From contig JBAJFE010000060.1 of the NCBI GenBank assembly GCA_037903355.1, forward strand, positions 992,001-1,056,000: a stretch of DNA of 64,000 nucleotides. The letters are read 5' to 3'. The translations under genes were made by a program, and so were the position numbers. The notes under the pieces are model-generated. The model did no database searches. It had not been told where the DNA came from and was given only the letters and a program-made list of their open reading frames with translations. The DNA is from Trichuris trichiura (Eukaryota; Nematoda; Enoplea; Trichinellida; Trichuridae). Shown here in pieces: positions 57,782-64,000 of this stretch (positions are counted from its first letter, which is position 1; each line of letters opens with the position of its first letter).

Positions 57782-58102
57782 ACAAAATGCAGGTTCCCTT
57801 TTTAAAAAATGGTTCGTTTATCTTCCCTGGGAAGCACGAAGGTCACCCTGTTCGACTCTTCCCTAAGCTTAGCCTTTGGGCTTTATCTTAAACGTTTCGG
57901 AGGGCAGAACAAAATGACCGGCAATAAAAACCTGCCTAGCCTCCACCAACCTGGACTGTTGTTATCTTAGCCGAAACCTGAGCATAAGGATTGAACTCCT
58001 GAGTTAGGTTTTCGTAAAAACGGACTAGACTGGTTTTAGTGCTCGGCAGTGAGGGCATAACGGGATGACCGTCGTTTTTTGATAAAGAACCTGCATTTTT
58101 TT
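57782..58102. repeat. Candidate MITE with inverted ends
   Basis: The left end AAAATGCAGGTTCCCTTTTT (57783-57802) and the right end, as reverse complement AAAATGCAGGTTCTTTATC (about 58079-58098), form imperfect terminal inverted repeats of about 25 bp. The interior shares GGCAGAACAAAATGACCGG with the 44.3-kb element. No coding capacity. Confidence 0.5.
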
Positions 58103-59787
58103 GGTGTTACGGTAGGCTGTTGCAAATAAGGGCTCTTTTGTCTATTCCATAGCTTGTTAGGTTAATAGTAGTCTGTCATTAGCAACACAACGATTTACAG
58201 TAATAATAACGGGGAAATAAGAGGTTCCCTTAATCATGAGTTCAAGTTTTAAAGCGTATGCAATTAGCTGGACAAAGCTGCCCTTTTCAGAAAAATTTAA
58301 TTGCAACATTTCGTAAGCACAGTGTTTTAACAAGCAAAGCAACGAAAGAAGAAGCGAACACAATAAACCATACGGAACGAACTCCGTAATAAGAAGAAAA
58401 CAGTACCCAACATGAATGCAGGTTCTTACATCTATACAAGACTTATGTTTTCTGTTAAGTGGCTTATTGTTAGCATTCAAGCCCACGTTTCAGCATCTCG
58501 TTTGAGTTTTTTAATTTTTGTACTCACTATTTGTCAGTGAATAATAATTTGTTTGTATGCATATTTTTCTTTCGACTAGTTTTATATCTACAATATTTAA
58601 GCAGGCTGAGCGTCTGCAGCAGCGACAAAGCATCAACAATAACGTTTATTTCTTCAATGTCGCTATGCAAGTGTAGTAGTAAACGAGTTGGAACTTTTTT
58701 GTTGCTGGTATCATGCTAGTAATTCGAACAACATTCCCGTGTTTTAAAGCAGTCATTGTTATAAATGCTAAATCACAAAGAAGTATGTTAATCTCTATTG
58801 TCTTACTCGTTACGCATTTTTATAATACTCTTTTGCGCATGCAGACTTTGGATTTTCTCTCGTATGTTCCACAATCTGAACCTGCTGTTCACATATGTCT
58901 TTCAGCGAGTCTTTGAGCATGGCCATAATGCCTTCGAGTGAAAGAACTGCCTACTGCTAATTGAACAATGTCTGCTGCGAACTTTCTTTGAATATTCCAA
59001 TGCGTAAGTCATTCACATTTACAGAAGTGGGTCATTCTTCCTTTACAACATTATTCGCAAGAAAGGCTATAATCACTTCGCCACTGGACTAAACTGCTTC
59101 AGAAAAATTAGCTTGAATGATTGCAGGCATAATTGGTAGGAAAGATTTACCTATAAATAAGCATACTTGACACCTGCAAAAACTTACTACATTTCACTCA
59201 GTTACCTCAACAGCTACTCATTTTTCGAGTACACAGCGTATTCAGTTTATTTAGCTCCTTTTCTGTTATTACGCGTGAAATACCAGCCGTCTCTCCCTGC
59301 ATCCTGGGACCAACGCTGCCCCTGTAAAGAAACATAACGTCTGATCAGTCACGATTGCAGCGAACTGCTAACTTCATATGCTATCTAGGCATTTAAATAA
59401 AAACTCTGCATGGACGAAGGCATGTTACATAAATACAGCCATGTCGTCCACCAAGTTCAACCGCTCATCTCAATTCAGTACAGAGTAACTGGCAAGAGCG
59501 CATACGAACCTGACCAACCGCTTCTAACGCTTCATGGCGAATAAATGACTTTACGACATTGAACGCCTTCACGCGGCTATGATTTTAATGCGAGCAGTTT
59601 TAAGCGCTATTGTACCTTTGCATCATTTAGTTTCTAGCTTTGCTACCGTATGCTATCAGTGACTGCGAAAAATAGAAGATGGAAATTTTGAATGCAATAA
59701 ATTTCTGCCGCGTTTTTTTCTCATTTGATAGGTTCTGCGTTATCTGTTAATGAACATGAATGAAAGTCGTACTGCGCGATTGAAATG
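58103..59787. other. Intergenic region before the LTR retrotransposon
   Basis: About 1.7 kb of AT-rich sequence with short open frames only. The retrotransposon inserted at its right end. Confidence 0.5.
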
Positions 59788-59791
59788 CTCG

Positions 59792-59927
59792 TGTAGCAGA
59801 TCCGAACAGACGAACTATAGCGCAACTTTTACTCGCACAACCCTCGCACGCACTAACTACAGAATACCGTATTCCGTTCAAGATTCACAGGTCAACGCAT
59901 GATACGATATTTTGTCGCTCCGCTACA
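59792..59927 (-). repeat. 3' LTR of the CsRn1-type element
   Basis: 136 bp, starting TGTAGCAGATCC and ending CTCCGCTACA on the plus strand, so TGTAGC/GCTACA ends are inverted. No difference from the 63815-63950 copy is visible. Confidence 0.95.
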
Positions 59928-59944
59928 CAGCCTCCCTCCAGAAT

Positions 59945-62900
59945 TCACCGGATGAATTCGACTGTAGAAGCGAAACGAACCTGCCGCTTCGGCGCCTCGT
60001 AGTGTGGGTCAATGAAGGCGGGCTTGACCCTGTCGATGGAGACGGTTTTTAGCTTGCCGTTTTGCATGATCGTAACCGTCTTCGCCGTTCTCGCCGTCAC
60101 CCTGTACGGTCCGTCAAAGGTTGGTGACAATGGTGGACGCGGGGCGTCGTGACGCAGGAAAACGTGCGTACAGTCATGCAACTCCTTAGGCACGAACCAT
60201 CCATGACTTCGCTGTCGTCGCGTGGGGGGCGGTCGGATGGAGTCGAAAAACAGTTGTAGCTCGTCGCTGTGTTCCGCTACATTACTGCGGGCCGATATTT
60301 GACTGAAGAAAACGCCGGGGAGTCGTAATGGGGAACCAAAGACTAACTCAGCCGGCGCATGCCGCAAGTCTTCTTTAACAGCCGTGCGGAGTCCGAGCAA
60401 CACCAGAGGTAAGGCATCTACCCAGGGGCGGGAGGCTTGCACGTGAGCCGTTAACGCGCATTTCAACTGGCGGTGCAACCTCTCAACGAGCCCATTCGAT
60501 TGAGGGTGGTATGCCGTAGTTGGTGCCAATTTTACGCCCAGCAAGGACGTCAGTTCGTGCCAAAACGAGCTCTGGAACTGTTTGCCTTGATCCGTGGTGA
60601 CAACGGCGGGAACGCCAAACCTGGAGATCCAAGTAGACAAGAAGGCTCGGGCAACAGTGACGGCAGTCGCGTCCTTTATCGGAACAACCTCAGGCCACCG
60701 CGTGAAACGATCGACCATGGTAACGAGATATGAACATCCGCGGCATTGCGGTAACGGTCCAACGAGGTCTAAATGTACGTGGTCGAACCGGCGATCAGGT
60801 ACGTTGAAAACAGTTGGCGGCGCCTTTGTGTGACGCTGAATTTTTATACGCTGACACATGTCGCAACTTCTTACCATGTGAGCTATGTCGCGATTCATCG
60901 CAGGCCAAATGTAATGTTGCGTAATTAAACGGCGAGTCGCTCGAATACCCGGGTGAGATGGCGAATGTAACGTGGAGAAAATCTTTCGACGCAACGATGC
61001 TGGTACAAATGGGCGAACCCGGTCGTGGGACAAATCACACCACAGCGTGACATTCAAATGCGGAACTTCAACCTGGGTCATGCGCAACGTAGAGCTGTTT
61101 TGCAGTTGTTGCAGCTCTGCATCACCCACCTGTTCTGCGGCTAAAACCTTAAGGTCGGCGGAGTCAAGGATAGAGGACAATGCATGGACTGACACTCTGG
61201 ACAAAGCATCGGCCACCGCGTTATTTTTGCCTTTGATATGCCTGACGTCACTGGTGAAAGAGGTAATGTAATCTAGTTGCCTGACCTCACGTGAACAATG
61301 CATTCCGGCACCGCGCTTTAACGCTTGCACTAGCGGCTTGTGATCCGTCCATACGGTAAACTGGCGCCCTTCTAAAAGGTAACGAAAGTGCCGGATCGCT
61401 GAATAGACAGCCAGAAGCTCTCGGCCAAAGGCGCTGTACCGTGTCTCCCGTTGTTGGAAACGTCGGGAAAAGAATGACAGCGGGGTCCATTGGCCGTGCA
61501 CCTTTTGTTGGAGAACCGCACCTGCGGCATTATCGCTGGCGTCGACTACCAATGCTAGCGGGGCGCCATCAGCCGGATGCGTCAGCAGAACTGCATCTGC
61601 CAAAGCTTGCTTGACGCGTTCGAAGGCATGACGGTCTTCAGATGACAAGTGAATTGTTTGTTTGTCAGGTTGTGACGAAATCAGTCGTTCCAAAGGGGCT
61701 AACAAAGCAGCGGCATTAGGAATAAATCGACGGTAAAAGTTTATACACCCGAGGAAACGTCGCAGTTCCTTCATGTTAGTCGGAGGGGGGAAACGCTGGA
61801 TGACGTCTACTTTTTCCTGAAGTGGACGGATACCGGTAGGTGACAACTGAAAACCGAGGAAGGCCAGGCTTGATACGTGGAAGAGGCATTTGTCGGGGTT
61901 GAGCTTAACCCCGTACTGGGCTAAACGACGAAAAAGTGTCTCCAAATGCGCGTCGTGCTCTCGTGTCGTTTTGCTGGCCACGAGTATATCATCTAAGTAA
62001 ACGAAACAGAAGTCAAGTCCTCGTGTGACTTCGTCCATGAACCTTTGAAAAGTTTGAGCGGCATTTCGCAAACCGAAGGGCATGCGGAGGTACTCGTACA
62101 AACCGAAAGGTGTCGTTATTGCTGTCTTAGGTACGTCTCTATGATGAACGGGAATCTGTTGGTACGCGCGGACCAAGTCGAGTTTCGAAAATATAGATCT
62201 GCCGTGCAACTGTGAGGCGAAATCATTGAGATTCGGTATTGGATACCTGTCTGGTTTTGTGACGTTATTCAGCTTTCGATAATCGCCGCAAGGGCGCCAA
62301 GTATCTGGCTGTTTCTTGGGTACCATATGGAGCGGCGACGCCCAGCTACTGCTGGAGGGTCGAATGATCCCTAACCGTAGCATAGTATCGAATTCTTGTT
62401 TGGCAGCTCGTAACTTCTGTGGTGGCAACCGTCGTGGACGGCTGAAAACGGGCGGTCCAAAAGTGATAATACGATGCTGCACTGTATGACGAACCGGCTC
62501 AGCAGCAGTTGTGCACGAAGTGAGTTGTGGGAAGCGGGCTAAAATCATGTGTGCGCGACTGTCTGCTCGCCGAAGAGCGCCTGTATAGCCGATAAGATTA
62601 TCCTGCAGTGGCGTGCATGTTATATGAGCGTACGTTTTGGCATTGATGAGCTGTTTGCGTTTGACGTCGACGAGGAGATTGAAATGGCGGAAGAAATCAG
62701 CACCCAGGATTGGGTAACGGACACTAGCAATGAGAAAAGACCATTTGAACGGGGAACCCATGCCGAAATCAACGATAAGCTTACAGGTACCAAATGTCGG
62801 CACGCGGGTACCATTAGCGGCGAGTAGTGTCGTTGGATCGGGTTGTCGTTGTTGATAAAATAGTCGAGACTGCATGGGTAATACGCTGACTTGCGATCCA

Positions 62901-63007
62901 GTGTCGACCAAAAATTTTATCTTTGATCGTTTGTCTTGAATGAAAAAAAGTTGGCGGTTGTATGAAGATGCCGGACTCTCTACCGCCTGGAGGGTCCGGC
63001 GAGTTAG
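59945..63007 (-). CDS. pol: Pol polyprotein: protease, reverse transcriptase, RNase H, integrase
   Basis: Retrotransposon Pol in the -1 frame relative to gag, open from the frameshift site to a TGA at 59947-59945, about 1020 codons. Counting from the ATG at 62911, the protease has DTGS at residues 3-6 and ILGADFF near 68. RT has DYRKLN near 210, [11 protein letters not shown] near 280 and the catalytic YLDD at 305-308. RNase H has DASD near 457 and TDHK near 521. Integrase has the His-His-Cys-Cys zinc motif at 653-687, then Asp 715, Asp 774 and Glu 810 of the DDE triad, with a C-terminal chromodomain-less tail. The 62911 ATG lies inside the protease, so frameshifting from gag, not separate initiation, is the likely route of expression. 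Confidence 0.95.
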   Translation of the reverse strand, partial: LTRRTLQAVESPASSYNRQLFFIQDKRSKIKFLVDTGSQVSVLPMQSRLFYQQRQPDPTTLLAANGTRVPTFGTCKLIVDFGMGSPFKWSFLIASVRYPILGADFFRHFNLLVDVKRKQLINAKTYAHITCTPLQDNLIGYTGALRRADSRAHMILARFPQLTSCTTAAEPVRHTVQHRIITFGPPVFSRPRRLPPQKLRAAKQEFDTMLRLGIIRPSSSSWASPLHMVPKKQPDTWRPCGDYRKLNNVTKPDRYPIPNLNDFASQLHGRSIFSKLDLVRAYQQIPVHHRDVPKTAITTPFGLYEYLRMPFGLRNAAQTFQRFMDEVTRGLDFCFVYLDDILVASKTTREHDAHLETLFRRLAQYGVKLNPDKCLFHVSSLAFLGFQLSPTGIRPLQEKVDVIQRFPPPTNMKELRRFLGCINFYRRFIPNAAALLAPLERLISSQPDKQTIHLSSEDRHAFERVKQALADAVLLTHPADGAPLALVVDASDNAAGAVLQQKVHGQWTPLSFFSRRFQQRETRYSAFGRELLAVYSAIRHFRYLLEGRQFTVWTDHKPLVQALKRGAGMHCSREVRQLDYITSFTSDVRHIKGKNNAVADALSRVSVHALSSILDSADLKVLAAEQVGDAELQQLQNSSTLRMTQVEVPHLNVTLWCDLSHDRVRPFVPASLRRKIFSTLHSPSHPGIRATRRLITQHYIWPAMNRDIAHMVRSCDMCQRIKIQRHTKAPPTVFNVPDRRFDHVHLDLVGPLPQCRGCSYLVTMVDRFTRWPEVVPIKDATAVTVARAFLSTWISRFGVPAVVTTDQGKQFQSSFWHELTSLLGVKLAPTTAYHPQSNGLVERLHRQLKCALTAHVQASRPWVDALPLVLLGLRTAVKEDLRHAPAELVFGSPLRLPGVFFSQISARSNVAEHSDELQLFFDSIRPPPTRRQRSHGWFVPKELHDCTHVFLRHDAPRPPLSPTFDGPYRVTARTAKTVTIMQNGKLKTVSIDRVKPAFIDPHYEAPKRQVRFASTVEFIR

Positions 63008-63013
63008 TTTCCC
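62970..63013 (-). promoter_or_regulatory. -1 ribosomal frameshift signal between gag and pol
   Basis: On the minus strand the heptamer GGGAAAC (63013-63007) lies in gag frame as G-GGA-AAC, directly before the gag TAA (63006-63004). It fits the X-XXY-YYZ slippery rule, and pol is open in the -1 frame from this point. Six nucleotides further, GCCGGAC (63000-62994) can pair perfectly with GTCCGGC (62976-62970), giving a 7-bp GC-rich stem with a 17-nt loop at standard spacing. Slippage is inferred from this arrangement. Confidence 0.8.
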
Positions 63014-63795
63014 GAAAAAGAGCAGGGCGGGCGGCAGCGACGAGCACGTTGGCCAAATTTGCGATGAAAGTAGCAGACAGTGGGGGGCGATGAAAATGAT
63101 GATCGACGAGCGGCGCGCTGTGATGGCGATGAGCTGGAGGGCCCGGCGCGCTCGCGGCGGGATCGGGAAAGATCGACTGTGAGCAAGCGCAACTGCTGTC
63201 GAAGGTCCTGTATTTCGTCTCGCAGCTCTTGTAGCGTCGGTGAATCGACAGTCGCGTTCGTAGCTGTGACGATGTTTACGGGGTTCTCCATGGGAAGAAT
63301 ATCATCAGCCGCACGGGCCAACTCGTCGATAGTAGCTGTGCGGAACGCCTTAAGCACAAGCTGGACGTTAGGTGGCAATCGATGCAGAAACAGCTGCCGA
63401 AAGAATGAGCTGTCAACGTCAACGACGCCTGCAGCTGCGTGGCGCATTTCGCGGAGCAACTGCGTCGGGCGGCGATCGCCAAGCGGTGAGTCATCTGCAA
63501 GAGTGCGGAAACATTGTTCTTCCGTAGCGGCAAATCTTTCCAACAGCTTCTGCTTCAAGTGTTCGTACGGGTGGCCGCCTTGAGGTTCCAAGAGGTCCTC
63601 TACCTCTGCTGCCACGGTCTCGTTCAGCGAGGCTATGGTATGATAAAATTTCGTCGAGGAGGCGGTGATGCGGCCAAGAACGAACTGCGCTTCCGCCTGC
63701 GCAAACCACAGCTTGGCGTTGTGTGGCCAGAAGGTGGGAAGCTTGACCGCGACCGCTGCTATCACGTGCGGATTGGGTGTGGGTGAGGGGTCCAT
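63004..63795 (-). CDS. gag: Gag protein of the CsRn1-type element
   Basis: Particle protein that packages the element RNA, 263 aa from the ATG at 63795. A capsid-like helical domain lies in the first 160 residues ([39 protein letters not shown]); CsRn1 and Mag-type gags share this pattern. A coiled-coil segment ([18 protein letters not shown]) and an Arg/Ser-rich linker follow. The C-terminal zinc finger reads [14 protein letters not shown] plus PPC, the unusual Cys-His-Cys-Cys type known from CsRn1, not the common CCHC. The stop follows the frameshift heptamer. The upstream TTG codon at 63813 is not needed as a start. Confidence 0.92.
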   Translation of the reverse strand: MDPSPTPNPHVIAAVAVKLPTFWPHNAKLWFAQAEAQFVLGRITASSTKFYHTIASLNETVAAEVEDLLEPQGGHPYEHLKQKLLERFAATEEQCFRTLADDSPLGDRRPTQLLREMRHAAAGVVDVDSSFFRQLFLHRLPPNVQLVLKAFRTATIDELARAADDILPMENPVNIVTATNATVDSPTLQELRDEIQDLRQQLRLLTVDLSRSRRERAGPSSSSPSQRAARRSSFSSPPTVCYFHRKFGQRARRCRPPCSFSGN

Positions 63796-63814
63796 GAGTG
63801 AACGGGTCACCAAA
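63796..63814 (-). other. Primer-binding site next to the 5' LTR
   Basis: Minus strand directly after the 5' LTR: TTTGGTGACCCGTTC. TGGTGACCC matches the 3' end expected of a tRNA ending GGGTCACCA; CsRn1 elements are reported to use tRNA-Trp. Confidence 0.6.
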
Positions 63815-63950
63815 TGTAGCAGATCCGAACAGACGAACTATAGCGCAACTTTTACTCGCACAACCCTCGCACGCACTAACTACAGAATACCGTATTCCGT
63901 TCAAGATTCACAGGTCAACGCATGATACGATATTTTGTCGCTCCGCTACA
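63815..63950 (-). repeat. 5' LTR of the CsRn1-type element
   Basis: 136 bp, same sequence as 59792-59927. It should contain the element promoter. No TATA box is obvious. Confidence 0.95.
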
Positions 63951-64000
63951 CTCGCATAGCAGTACTTGAGTTTTGGTTGCTTTTCGAAAGAGTCGCGATT

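Larger units (their letters stand above)
59792..63950 (-). mobile_element. Complete CsRn1/Gypsy-type LTR retrotransposon
   Basis: A 4159-bp element on the minus strand, flanked by the 4-bp target duplication CTCG (59788-59791 and 63951-63954). Two 136-bp LTRs are identical by eye. Order on the minus strand: 5' LTR, primer-binding site, gag, -1 frameshift site, pol (protease, RT, RNase H, integrase), polypurine tract (GGAGGGAGG, about 59933-59941), 3' LTR. There is no envelope gene. The short LTRs, the CHCC-like gag finger and the pol domains resemble CsRn1-clade elements of helminths. All frames are open, so the insertion is young and may still be active. Confidence 0.96.

Noticed and set aside
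62911..62911. ATG as an independent start of pol
   Set aside because: It falls inside the protease just before the catalytic Asp, and the frame is open upstream to the gag frameshift site.

Overview
The window is eukaryotic DNA and most probably comes from a clade I (whipworm-like) nematode. The evidence is genes split by many GT-AG introns, most of them about 45-75 bp; nematode apical-matrix proteins (a cuticlin-type ZP protein and a NOAH/NompA-type PAN+ZP protein); moderate GC; and Penelope-like and CsRn1-type retroelements. The genus is inference. Exon joins were worked out by hand from reading frame, splice-site dinucleotides, intron phase and family alignment. Every multi-exon model given as complete sums to a whole number of codons.

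Layout. 1-11.6 kb holds one gene, a Scratch-type five-zinc-finger transcription factor (4523-6313, +), in long noncoding flanks. 11.6-26.2 kb holds three intact, parallel paralogues of a secreted pepsin-fold protein (11671-13810, 14727-17063, 23326-26171, all + and all with nine exons). In each the second catalytic Asp is replaced by Ser, so they look like inactive aspartic-protease homologues. A ZP-domain cuticlin-like gene (20462-18053, -) and a possible decayed fourth paralogue lie between the second and third. 27.5-28.0 kb is a nested palindrome built from Penelope-like element (PLE) termini.

29.0-36.1 kb carries three minus-strand RNA-metabolism genes: a CNOT7/8 (CAF1) deadenylase, a PPIL4-type cyclophilin-RRM protein and a short TDRD3/RMI1-like OB-fold protein. 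37.1-38.7 kb is a 5'-truncated, frameshifted PLE (reverse transcriptase plus GIY-YIG) with a candidate hammerhead ribozyme near its 3' end. 39.1-43.25 kb has three RBX1/ROC1 RING-box genes in tandem, each with a copied promoter placed exactly 90 bp before the ATG. 46.4 kb is the mitochondrial acyl carrier protein. 48.06-53.66 kb (-) is an 18-exon NOAH-like gene. 55.67-56.92 kb (-) is an unrecognised seven-exon gene.

59.79-63.95 kb is a complete, apparently young LTR retrotransposon of the CsRn1/Gypsy type on the minus strand. Its 136-bp LTRs are identical by eye, it has a 4-bp target duplication, and gag joins pol through an apparent -1 frameshift site with a 7-bp stem placed 6 nt downstream.

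The clearest themes are: a local family of apparent pseudo-proteases, tandem RING-box duplication, a cluster of mRNA-processing genes, and mobile elements that keep readable RNA signals (ribozyme, frameshift site).
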